DNA of 5,367 nt from Lawsonibacter sp. (lineage in GTDB: Bacteria > Bacillota > Clostridia > Oscillospirales > Oscillospiraceae): the NCBI GenBank assembly GCA_022798855.1, contig JAAWNI010000153.1, positions 1-5,367 on the forward strand, written 5' to 3'. This document shows positions 1 through 5,207 of this stretch, one piece after another. Within the stretch, counting starts at the first letter, position 1. Every line of letters begins with the position of its first letter. The notes beneath the pieces were generated by a model that had not been told where the DNA came from, did no database searches, and was given only the letters and a program-made list of their open reading frames with translations. The translations under genes and the position numbers were made by a program.

Positions 1-1
1 G

Positions 2-637
2 CTGGTCTACCGCACCAAGCAGTACGGCGACAGCGTGCGCACCTTCTGCATGAACCCCTACGGCCACGTGGTGGCCGAGAACGTGGAGGGCATCAACACG
101 GTGAACGGCCACTCCTACGCCGACCCCGCCCTGCGCAGCGAGAACACCAACTTCGCCCTGCTGGTCAGCAACCGCTTCACCAAGCCCTTCAACGAGCCCT
201 ACCGCTACGGCAAGCACGTGGCCTCCCTGTCCAACATGCTGGCCGGCGGGGTGCTGGTCCAGCGGTTCGGCGACCTGGTAGGGGGCAGGCGCACCAACGA
301 GCACCGGATGGGCAAGTCCACCGTCCGGCCCACCCTCACCGCCGCCGTCCCGGGGGACCTGTCCCTCACCCTGCCCAAGCGGCAGCTGGACGACCTCATC
401 GAGATGATCTACCAGCTGGACAAGCTGGCCCCCGGCACCGCCAACTACGACACCCTGCTCTACGGCGCCGAGGTGAAGTTCTACTCCGCCCGCCTCCAGC
501 TCACCCCGGACCTGGAGACGGCCCTGCCCAACTTCTTCGCCGCCGGCGACGGCGCGGGGGTCACCCGGGGCCTGGCCCAGGCCGGGGCGTCGGGGGTCCA
601 GGCAGCGAGGGCCGTGTGTAAGCGGCTGGAGAAATGA
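2..637 (+). CDS. COG2509-type FAD-dependent dehydrogenase, C-terminal part (5' end outside window)
   Basis: The frame is open from base 2 and ends at TGA 635-637, so the start codon lies upstream and about 211 residues are visible. The protein resembles the C-terminal half of the uncharacterised NAD(P)/FAD-dependent dehydrogenases of COG2509, common in Clostridia. Seen in the sequence: a TFCMNPYG segment near the start, followed by the GHVVAENVEG stretch, NGHSYADP, and a C-terminal FFAAGDGAGVTRGLAQAGASG segment. The last is the family's GDG motif, which contacts FAD phosphate/ribityl in related flavoproteins. The N-terminal GxGxxG dinucleotide-binding motif must lie off the window. Cofactor binding is inferred from the family and the substrate is unknown. 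A GTG at 35 could be misread as a start, but the homologous sequence continues upstream of it. The stop overlaps the next start in ATGA, suggesting translational coupling. G/C-rich third positions match mnmE, so this looks like core chromosome. Confidence 0.85.
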   Translation: MVYRTKQYGDSVRTFCMNPYGHVVAENVEGINTVNGHSYADPALRSENTNFALLVSNRFTKPFNEPYRYGKHVASLSNMLAGGVLVQRFGDLVGGRRTNEHRMGKSTVRPTLTAAVPGDLSLTLPKRQLDDLIEMIYQLDKLAPGTANYDTLLYGAEVKFYSARLQLTPDLETALPNFFAAGDGAGVTRGLAQAGASGVQAARAVCKRLEK

Positions 638-1548
638 TATACAAGCGTGCGGCGGCGGTGCTGGGGTCCGTCCTGTTCTGCCCTGCTGTCTTTCTCCTGC
701 TCTGGACGGCCCGCATAGACGGAGGAGCATTCCTCCTGCTGTTCGGTTATCCCCTGGTGACCGCCGCCTATTTTATTGCCGCCGGCGGGGTATTTCAAAA
801 AAAGCTGGGCCTGCGGCGGGGGGCTCTGTGCCTGTGGATGGCCCTGATGGGATATGCCCTGTGCTGGGTGTTCCTGTTGTTTTGGCAGCCGGACCTGCTC
901 CAAGACTGGGGCATTGTCTTCTCTGTGTTTCTCCTGTTGGGCGCCGTGCAGGTCCCGGTGTGGCTGGCCGTCTGGCTGGGGCTGTGGGTGGTAAGCCTGG
1001 TCCGCAGCCCGGAGGCTAGGGACCGGGCCAAAAAGCGGGGCAAAATGCTCCTGAACGGTCTGTTTTGCCTGGCGGTGTTCACACCAATTATGCTAATTGC
1101 CCTTAGTGTCAAGACCTGGCTGGCCATCAAACCGCCGGAAGCCTACGCCGACCAGGGGGTCTATGCCTTTACCGCCGTGGACTATGAGCTGATTTGGGAG
1201 AAGCGCACACGCCACCACCACACTACCGGTTCCAACCGCATCACCACCTATTACGTCCCATTCTACTGGGTCACCTACGAGACGGCGGACGGCCGCTGGC
1301 AGTGGCAGGACAACAAGCCCACCCAGGATATTGGCAAACAGGCCGTCCGGGAGGGGGAGACGGTGGAGCGCCGGGTCCTCGCCCTGGTGGACGAGGAGGG
1401 CTACATCACCATAGACGGCGCAAAAACCGTCCAGGGCTATGTGGACGGCCAGAAGCTGTCCTGCGGAGTGCTGATTGGCGGTTCGCTGGCGGTGCTGGCT
1501 CTGGAGGGCGGCGTCTATGTCCTCTGGCGGCGGAATAAGAGGCTGTAA
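634..1548 (+). CDS. Six-helix membrane protein with a large non-membrane domain (unknown function)
   Basis: This is a 304-residue protein of unknown function. Hydrophobic segments are seen at about residues 7-25, 31-53, 63-84, 92-122 (long), 138-160 and 275-297. Basic clusters (RSPEARDRAKKRGK, residues 124-137; RRNKRL at the C-terminus) are expected to be cytoplasmic. Between the last two helices lies a soluble domain (about 163-272) with VDYELIWEKRTRHHHTTGSNR followed by TYYVPFYWVTYETADGRW. This beta-rich pattern recalls DUF3592-like domains, where a histidine/arginine-rich loop precedes a YYP-xxV-xY strand pair; that match is from memory and tentative. By the positive-inside rule the domain would face outside. 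The start overlaps the upstream flavoprotein stop by ATGA. The only Shine-Dalgarno-like bases (GGAG, 628-631) sit just 2 nt from the ATG, so expression probably depends on translational coupling to the upstream gene. The next gene converges, with a gap of only 10 bp. Confidence 0.8.
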   Translation: MIYKRAAAVLGSVLFCPAVFLLLWTARIDGGAFLLLFGYPLVTAAYFIAAGGVFQKKLGLRRGALCLWMALMGYALCWVFLLFWQPDLLQDWGIVFSVFLLLGAVQVPVWLAVWLGLWVVSLVRSPEARDRAKKRGKMLLNGLFCLAVFTPIMLIALSVKTWLAIKPPEAYADQGVYAFTAVDYELIWEKRTRHHHTTGSNRITTYYVPFYWVTYETADGRWQWQDNKPTQDIGKQAVREGETVERRVLALVDEEGYITIDGAKTVQGYVDGQKLSCGVLIGGSLAVLALEGGVYVLWRRNKRL

Positions 1549-1558
1549 GGCCGCACCC

Positions 1559-1819
1559 TTATACGAGCCGCCCCAGCTCCAGGCCAATGGATAGCCCCGC
1601 CCGAAGGGTGGCTCGTTCATGGTTAAAGTCTATAGTAAGCAGTTCGCTGCGCAGCTGTTCCAGGTACTGATCCGCTTCCGGGCTCGGGGCCCTTAATTGT
1701 TCGACGAGCCGATCCACTTTGTGCCAGGCGGTCCGTGTCTGTGCGGCGGTTTCCCGTTGGAAGCGGGGAATCAGGTTTTCAGCGGCGTATAGGGTGAGCG
1801 CGTCTAACAGTGTTTCCAT
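1559..1819 (-). CDS. Small DUF6809-like protein
   Basis: The gene encodes 86 residues, largely helical and charged. The N-terminal part (METLLDALTLYAAENLIPRF), a central coiled-coil-like stretch (about 28-62) and the C-terminal ELLTIDFNHERATLRAGLSIGLELG block resemble the DUF6809 family. Those are small Firmicutes proteins with a conserved C-terminal (E/H)xxxxxxGxxxG(L)xLG ending. The family has no known biochemical function, and the assignment is by recall. The start at 1819 was chosen over a longer reading to 1906 because a GGAGGG Shine-Dalgarno lies about 7 nt upstream and a good promoter (TTGGCT, 17 bp, TATAAT) lies just beyond it. The longer reading would run through that promoter. The gene diverges from the XRE regulator and shares a control region with two copies of a dyad operator, so it is probably repressed by that regulator. 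Its 3' end converges on the membrane-protein gene. Confidence 0.72.
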   Translation of the reverse strand: METLLDALTLYAAENLIPRFQRETAAQTRTAWHKVDRLVEQLRAPSPEADQYLEQLRSELLTIDFNHERATLRAGLSIGLELGRLV

Positions 1820-1835
1820 TACAATCCCTCCGTTT

Positions 1836-1849
1836 CGCACATTTATGCA
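1836..1849. promoter_or_regulatory. Second, imperfect dyad operator (CGCACA-TT-TATGCA)
   Basis: This 14-mer matches the perfect dyad at 1864-1877 at 12 of 14 positions and keeps 4 of 6 arm pairs. The two centres are 28 bp apart, roughly 2.7 helical turns. It overlaps the predicted transcription start of the 86-residue gene. A strong and a weaker operator bracketing the -10 box suggests cooperative or graded repression; that reading is inference. Confidence 0.5.
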
Positions 1850-1855
1850 CACACC

Positions 1856-1884
1856 ATTATAGCTGCACATTTGTGCAAAGCCAA
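1856..1884 (-). promoter_or_regulatory. Sigma-A-type promoter of the 86-residue gene
   Basis: Read on the minus strand, a -35 TTGGCT (1884-1879; 4 of 6 matches to TTGACA) is separated by exactly 17 bp from a perfect -10 TATAAT (1861-1856). Transcription would begin near 1849 and leave a short leader before the ATG at 1819. The perfect dyad at 1864-1877 fills the spacer and the imperfect one at 1836-1849 covers the start site, a layout typical of repression. No equally good plus-strand promoter for the XRE gene is seen; a CATTAT/TATAGC -10 in 1855-1863 is possible but weak. Confidence 0.65.
1864..1877. promoter_or_regulatory. Perfect dyad operator (TGCACA-TT-TGTGCA)
   Basis: Six-base arms are perfectly inverted around a 2-bp centre, inside the -35/-10 spacer of the minus-strand promoter and 23 bp before the XRE start codon. 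The size and symmetry suit a homodimeric XRE/Cro-type repressor. That the neighbouring XRE protein binds here is inferred from position only. Confidence 0.6.
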
Positions 1885-1899
1885 GAGGAGTGAAGCAAT

Positions 1900-2109
1900 T
1901 TGTCAATTTTTTCTGAAAGGCTCTTCCTTCTTAGGTCAGAAAACAATCTATCCCAAAAAAACTGTGCAAAAGAAATTCAAATCAGCGCCCGTGCATACGC
2001 GTACTATGAATCCGGTGAACGTGAGCCACAGTTGTCCGTCGCCGCGCGAATTGCCGATTTTTACAGTGTTTCTCTGGATTACCTGGCGGGAAGGACAGAC
2101 ACGCCGTAG
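1900..2109 (+). CDS. XRE-family helix-turn-helix regulator (69 residues, TTG start)
   Basis: This is a single-domain DNA-binding protein of the XRE/Cro/CI type. The helix-turn-helix is at about residues 17-43: LSQKNCAKEIQISARAYAYYESGEREP, with the family's hallmark YYESGEREP after the recognition helix. It is followed by the usual IADFYSVSLDYLAGRTD ending. Length and layout match the many small Firmicutes regulators with no ligand-sensing domain. The start is TTG at 1900, supported by AGAGGAG at 1884-1890 with a 9-nt spacer; no ATG or GTG start fits the conserved FSERL N-terminus. Cys22 replaces the Leu usually seen in the LAKxL position, which is conservative in size. The gene diverges from the 86-residue gene and probably regulates the shared operator region, including itself. 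It is more A+T-rich than the flanking core genes, hinting at acquisition. It lies 40 bp upstream of the 155-residue gene on the same strand. Confidence 0.88.
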   Translation: MSIFSERLFLLRSENNLSQKNCAKEIQISARAYAYYESGEREPQLSVAARIADFYSVSLDYLAGRTDTP

Positions 2110-2117
2110 GGGGCCTT

Positions 2118-2141
2118 GGCCGCCCTTACATACAAAAGGAG
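2118..2141 (+). repeat. 24-bp leader repeat, copy 1 (ends in Shine-Dalgarno)
   Basis: This 24-bp sequence in the 40-bp gap before the 155-residue gene matches 2638-2661, in the gap before the hydrolase gene, at 21 of 24 positions. All three differences are transitions. It starts GGCCGCCC, has a central TACATAC and ends in AAAAGGAG, the ribosome binding site. A GGCC-TT-GGCC inverted repeat (2112-2121) overlaps its left end, so a small RNA hairpin could form just upstream of the Shine-Dalgarno. Confidence 0.5.
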
Positions 2142-2149
2142 GATTTCGT

Positions 2150-2617
2150 ATGAACACACAAGTCAATAAAGATGTGAAGGCCATACAGGAGCTGCTTTCC
2201 AAAAAGGAGTATCAAGCCGTTTATGGCCAGTACGCTCCCATGCTCCAGGACATGCTCTTTGTTCAGAGTTTTGAGGAGTGGCTGGATTTCATTCAGCAGG
2301 AGGGCGCACTGGAGGAGGAGCCGCTGCGGCTGTATCTGTCGGCGTGGCGGGGCTCGTGCCTGCTGTTGGGCTGCTATGAGGGCGAAGCTTCCCAAAAAGT
2401 GCTGGGTTGGCTCAAGGGCAGGATTCCAGAAGCGTTGTTGGAAAAGCTGAGCGGTTTACCGCCCATTGTCATCGATGTGGATGAGCTGGACGGAACACTG
2501 GAAAAGCAGCTCGCCCCATATCAGGACCTTTTGACCCAAGCAGGATTTTCGTTCCATATTGACTTTGAGGATACCTACTGCGCGGGGACCTATTTCCTGT
2601 GGGTTGGGATACAGTGA
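2150..2617 (+). CDS. Uncharacterised acidic 155-residue protein
   Basis: I do not recognise this protein. ATG at 2150 follows a near-perfect AAAAGGAGG (2134-2142) with a 7-nt spacer. An in-frame reading could extend to 1871, but it would run through the XRE gene in another frame and has no ribosome binding site. Residues 1-100 look all-helical and amphipathic (QELLSKKEYQAVYGQYAPML; FEEWLDFIQQEGALEEEPLRLYL), with two cysteines at 70 and 75. Residues 104-155 look like strand-helix-strand-strand: PIVIDVDELD, then LEKQLAPYQDLLTQAG, FSFHIDFED and TYFLWVGIQ. There is no signal peptide or membrane segment, so it should be cytosolic. Its position directly after a small XRE regulator, with short gaps on both sides, suggests co-transcription with the regulator and the downstream hydrolase. 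Third-position G/C use is more moderate than in the flanking mnmE and flavoprotein genes. Confidence 0.78.
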   Translation: MNTQVNKDVKAIQELLSKKEYQAVYGQYAPMLQDMLFVQSFEEWLDFIQQEGALEEEPLRLYLSAWRGSCLLLGCYEGEASQKVLGWLKGRIPEALLEKLSGLPPIVIDVDELDGTLEKQLAPYQDLLTQAGFSFHIDFEDTYCAGTYFLWVGIQ

Positions 2618-2637
2618 ATCGTGAAAAGCCGGCCTGC

Positions 2638-2661
2638 GGCCGCCCCTATATACGAAAGGAG
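2638..2661 (+). repeat. 24-bp leader repeat, copy 2 (ends in Shine-Dalgarno)
   Basis: This is the partner of 2118-2141, matching 21 of 24 positions, and it again ends in the AAAGGAG that serves the next gene. A CGGCC-TGC-GGCCG inverted repeat (2630-2642) overlaps its left end, so the hairpin plus Shine-Dalgarno layout is kept although the hairpin sequence differs. A weaker resemblance (15 of 18) is present at 1549-1566, after the membrane-protein gene. Confidence 0.5.
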
Positions 2662-2666
2662 TTTTT

Positions 2667-3428
2667 ATGCGCCCCTGGTTCACCACCGAACAGCTTGCCC
2701 CCGGCACCTGGGTGATCAGCGAATACCGCCACTGGGAGGAGACGCACTGTTACCTCCTCACCGGTGCGGACCGCGCCCTGCTCATCGACACCGGGCTGGG
2801 GCTTTGCAACATTTACGAGGAGGTCCGGCGGCTGACGGACAAGCCCGCCACCGCCATAGCCACCCACATCCACTGGGACCACATCGGCGGGCACAAATAC
2901 TTCCCCGACTTCTACGCCCACGAAGCGGAGCTGCCCTGGCTCCAGGGGGAATTTCCCCTGTCCATAGAGACGGTCCGGGAGATGGTGCTGGACCGGTGTG
3001 AAGCGCCGGAGGGCTTTGACGCAACTACTTACCAGATGTTCCAGGGCACACCCACCCGTATTTTAAAGGGCGGGGAAGTGCTGGACCTGGGCGGGCGGGC
3101 TGTCCAAGCCCTCCACACGCCGGGCCACTCCCCGGGGCACCTGTGCTTCTGGGAGGAGGAGCGGGGCGCGCTGTACACCGGCGACCTGGTCTATCTGGAC
3201 ACCCTGTTCGCCTACTACCCCTCCACCGACCCGGAAGCCTATCTGGACTCCCTGGAGCTGATTGCCGCCCTCCCGGCCCGGCGGGTGCTGCCCGCCCACC
3301 ACTCCCTGGAGGTCCCGGCCGATACCCCGGCCCAGATGCGGGACGCCCTCCGGCAACTGAAAGCGGAGGGCAAGCTCCATCACGGCGCAGGCGTCTTCCA
3401 ATATGAGGGCTGGGGCATCTGGCTCTAA
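2667..3428 (+). CDS. Metallo-beta-lactamase-fold hydrolase
   Basis: This is a 253-residue cytosolic protein with the complete metal-site signature of the MBL superfamily: THIHWDHIGG (His67, His69, Asp71, His72), TPGHSPGH (His154), YTGDLVY (Asp173) and LPAHH (His211 or His212). This set binds two metal ions, usually zinc, and activates water for hydrolysis. Length and motif order match the glyoxalase II-like / general MBL hydrolases rather than true beta-lactamases, RNase J or flavodiiron proteins. There is no secretion signal. The substrate, likely a thioester, lactone or phosphoester, cannot be told from the sequence. ATG at 2667 follows AAAGGAG (2655-2661) with a 5-nt spacer. The gene sits 49 bp after the 155-residue gene on the same strand and shares the leader repeat, so co-expression is likely. 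No clear intrinsic terminator is seen after its stop; a CGGCC/GGCCG stem near 3470-3490 lacks a T-tract. Confidence 0.92.
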   Translation: MRPWFTTEQLAPGTWVISEYRHWEETHCYLLTGADRALLIDTGLGLCNIYEEVRRLTDKPATAIATHIHWDHIGGHKYFPDFYAHEAELPWLQGEFPLSIETVREMVLDRCEAPEGFDATTYQMFQGTPTRILKGGEVLDLGGRAVQALHTPGHSPGHLCFWEEERGALYTGDLVYLDTLFAYYPSTDPEAYLDSLELIAALPARRVLPAHHSLEVPADTPAQMRDALRQLKAEGKLHHGAGVFQYEGWGIWL

Positions 3429-3532
3429 GCATCTCACGACGGCCCTCCTGCAAAATCCCGATGAGGCCGGCCAGAATTTTCCAGGCCGCCCTTCTCGTGG
3501 GGAAATTATTTTGTCACCCTCTATGCAGTTTT

Positions 3533-3616
3533 TTATCCACTTTTTCCACAGGACTTTCCACAGGCCTTTTCCCTGAGCCAGAGGGCTTTTCCACATTGTC
3601 CACAGAGTTATCCACA
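3533..3616 (+). other. DnaA-box cluster, candidate oriC or DnaA-binding locus
   Basis: Six DnaA-box-like 9-mers lie in 84 bp, all in the same orientation: TTATCCACT (3533), TTTTCCACA (3542), CTTTCCACA (3554), TTTTCCACA (3587), TTGTCCACA (3596) and the perfect consensus TTATCCACA (3608). They form two triads (3533-3562 and 3587-3616) with identical internal spacing, the first two boxes abutting and the third after 3 bp. The triads are 23/30 identical and offset by 54 bp. The cluster is non-coding and lies between the hydrolase gene and mnmE. Clustered boxes are the hallmark of bacterial origins, and mnmE is usually origin-proximal in Firmicutes. Neither dnaA nor dnaN is in the window, so a DnaA-titration or DnaA-regulatory cluster, like those known outside oriC in Bacillus subtilis, is a real alternative. 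Confidence 0.65.
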
Positions 3617-3621
3617 TCGCT

Positions 3622-3701
3622 GATGTTAGTTTTCCGGCTGTGAATATTCATTTACAGGTTTCCATAACATCTGTCAAGGCTGAATTTTACACAAAATTTT
3701 T
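3622..3701. other. A+T-rich stretch beside the DnaA boxes (candidate unwinding element)
   Basis: By my count this 80-bp stretch is about one-third G+C in a window that is otherwise strongly G+C-rich. It lies immediately downstream of the perfect DnaA box, in the direction all the boxes point. It holds a perfect 10-bp palindrome TGAATATTCA (3641-3650), a reverse-strand box-like ATATTCACA (3639-3647) and a forward TTTTACACA (3685-3693). No clear DnaA-trio run was identified. It could equally contain the mnmE promoter, although no convincing -35/-10 pair stands out. Apart from this stretch and the DnaA boxes I see nothing definite in the 3429-3763 gap. Confidence 0.4.
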
Positions 3702-3763
3702 CAGGGGCGGTTTTCGCAGGAAAAAGTGAAAATTCCGCCGCAGCTTGAAAGGAGCGTCCCCCC

Positions 3764-5146
3764 ATGCCCCTCCAGACCGACACCATCGCCGCCATCTCCA
3801 CCCCCTCCGGGCCGGGGGCCATCGGCATCCTGCGCCTGTCCGGGCCGGGGGCGGCACTCGCCGCCGAGAAGTGCTTCAAGCCCTTGGGGCGCAAGGGCTT
3901 GCGGGAACACGCCCCCCGGGCGCTGGTCTACGGCGACCTGCTGGACAGCGGGGGCCGGCCCATCGACCGGGTGCTGTGCACCTACAGCCTGGGGCCCTCC
4001 AGCTACACCGGGGAGGACACGGCGGAGTTCCACTGCCACGGCTCCCCCATGGTGCTGGCCCTGGGGCTGGAAGCCCTCTTCGCCGCCGGGGCGCGGCAGG
4101 CCCGGGCGGGGGAGTTCACCAGAAGGGCCTTTCTCAACGGCCGGCTGGACCTGGCCCAGGCCGAAGCGGTGGGGGACCTCCTCTCCGCCCAGAGCCGGGA
4201 GGGGGCCCGCCACGCGGCGGGCCAGCTGGCGGGGGCGCTGTCCAAAAAAATTGGGGACATCTACTCCGCCCTGGTGGACGTGATGGCCCACTTCCACGCC
4301 GTGCTGGACTACCCCGACGAGGACATCGACCCCTTCCGCGTGGAACAGCTGGACGGGGCCCTAGCCGGCCAGGAGGGGGAGCTGAATGCTTTACTGGCCT
4401 CCTGCGGCCGGGGGAAGCTGCTGCGGGAGGGGGTGCCCTGCGCTATCGTGGGCCGTCCCAATGCGGGCAAGTCCTCCCTGCTCAACGCTATGCTGGGCTG
4501 GGACCGGGCCATCGTCACCGACATCCCCGGCACCACCCGGGACACGGTGGAGGAGCGGTGCGAGCTGGGGGGCGTGCCCCTGCGGCTCATCGACACCGCC
4601 GGACTGCGGGACACGTCTGACCCGGTGGAAAAGCTGGGGGTGGAGCGCTCCCGAAAGGCCATGGAGGAGGCGGGGCTGATTTTGGTGCTGTGGGACCAGA
4701 GCCAGCCCACCACGGAGGAGGACGCCGCCCTGCTTGTGGAAGCGATGGCCCTGGCCCCCACCATTCTGGTCGTCAGCAAATGCGATTTGCCCTCCGCCCC
4801 TGTTCCAGTGTTAAATTTTGAGCTTCCCCCCCAGGTGTGTGTCAGCGTGAAGCAGGACCCACACAGGGCCGTTTTCGAGCTGGGGGAGGAAATCGCCGCT
4901 CTTTTTCCCAAGGACAACGCCGCCCCCTATGGCCAGCTGCTCACCAACGCCCGGCAGGAGGAAGCCGCGTCCCGGGCCAGGGAAGCGGTCCGCCGGGCCA
5001 GGGAAGCCCTGCAGGCCGGCGTCACCCCCGACGCCCTCCTCACCGACGTGGAGGAAGCCCTGTCCGCCCTGGGGGAGCTGACGGGCCAGAGCGTCCGGGA
5101 GGACGTCACCGACCGGATCTTCTCCAAATTCTGCGTCGGGAAATAG
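3764..5146 (+). CDS. mnmE: tRNA uridine-5-carboxymethylaminomethyl(34) synthesis GTPase MnmE
   Basis: MnmE (TrmE) works in the cytosol with MnmG to install the (carboxymethyl)aminomethyl group on C5 of wobble uridine 34 in certain tRNAs, using a methylene-tetrahydrofolate-derived carbon and GTP hydrolysis. The 460 residues match the usual family length. The N-terminal folate-binding domain begins DTIAAISTPSGPGAIGILRLSG and continues with YTGEDTAEFHCHG (81-93) and GEFTRRAFLNGRLDLAQAEAV (116-136). The inserted G domain has G1 GRPNAGKSS (230-238), G2 GTTRDTVEE (256-264) and G3 DTAG (277-280). G4 reads SKCD (338-341) instead of the usual NKxD. The helical domain ends in FCVGK, holding the conserved C-terminal cysteine (Cys457). 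ATG at 3764 follows AAAGGAG (3748-3754) with a 9-nt spacer, and the DTIAAI block begins at residue 6, as expected. mnmG, the usual next gene, is not within the 221 bp that follow. Confidence 0.97.
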   Translation: MPLQTDTIAAISTPSGPGAIGILRLSGPGAALAAEKCFKPLGRKGLREHAPRALVYGDLLDSGGRPIDRVLCTYSLGPSSYTGEDTAEFHCHGSPMVLALGLEALFAAGARQARAGEFTRRAFLNGRLDLAQAEAVGDLLSAQSREGARHAAGQLAGALSKKIGDIYSALVDVMAHFHAVLDYPDEDIDPFRVEQLDGALAGQEGELNALLASCGRGKLLREGVPCAIVGRPNAGKSSLLNAMLGWDRAIVTDIPGTTRDTVEERCELGGVPLRLIDTAGLRDTSDPVEKLGVERSRKAMEEAGLILVLWDQSQPTTEEDAALLVEAMALAPTILVVSKCDLPSAPVPVLNFELPPQVCVSVKQDPHRAVFELGEEIAALFPKDNAAPYGQLLTNARQEEAASRAREAVRRAREALQAGVTPDALLTDVEEALSALGELTGQSVREDVTDRIFSKFCVGK

Positions 5147-5207
5147 CGGGCGGCCCCTGAAAACCGTCATGATGGGGCAAGGGGAGCGTCCCATTCGCAG
5201 ATTTTTA

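Noticed and set aside
1820..1906. Longer minus-strand start for the 86-residue gene
   Set aside because: The extension would cross the perfect -10 box and both dyad operators. The ATG at 1819 has its own GGAGGG at proper spacing.
1559..2109. Toxin-antitoxin pair formed by the 86-residue protein and the XRE regulator
   Set aside because: The genes are divergent rather than co-transcribed, and the 86-residue protein resembles DUF6809 with no known toxin motif. The idea is not supported beyond the regulator type.
1871..2149. In-frame upstream extension of the 155-residue gene to 1871
   Set aside because: It overlaps the XRE gene in another frame, has no ribosome binding site and has non-protein-like composition. 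The ATG at 2150 has a near-perfect Shine-Dalgarno.
2667..3428. Antibiotic-resistance beta-lactamase
   Set aside because: The fold and metal motifs match, but there is no secretion signal, and the TPGHSPGH and general layout fit housekeeping MBL hydrolases of the glyoxalase II-like group.
3533..3616. CRISPR array or simple tandem repeat
   Set aside because: Units are 9 bp, match the DnaA-box consensus and lack spacer-sized unique segments or cas genes.
3461..3643. A 60-codon reading frame with FST/LST repeats
   Set aside because: The apparent repeated peptide is just the DnaA boxes (TTTTCCACA) read as codons. It has no ribosome binding site and no protein-like sequence.
3701..4297. Long antisense reading frame over the 5' half of mnmE
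   Set aside because: It is a glycine/proline/arginine-rich shadow, typical of the strand opposite a G+C-rich gene. mnmE on the plus strand is unambiguous. The same applies to the antisense frames at 3063-3617 and 4309-4917.
5147..5207. Intrinsic terminator of mnmE just before the palindromic element
   Set aside because: Only short stems (for example GGGA-GCG-TCCC, 5183-5193) are present and the run of five T's at 5202-5206 is not adjacent, so the call is too weak.
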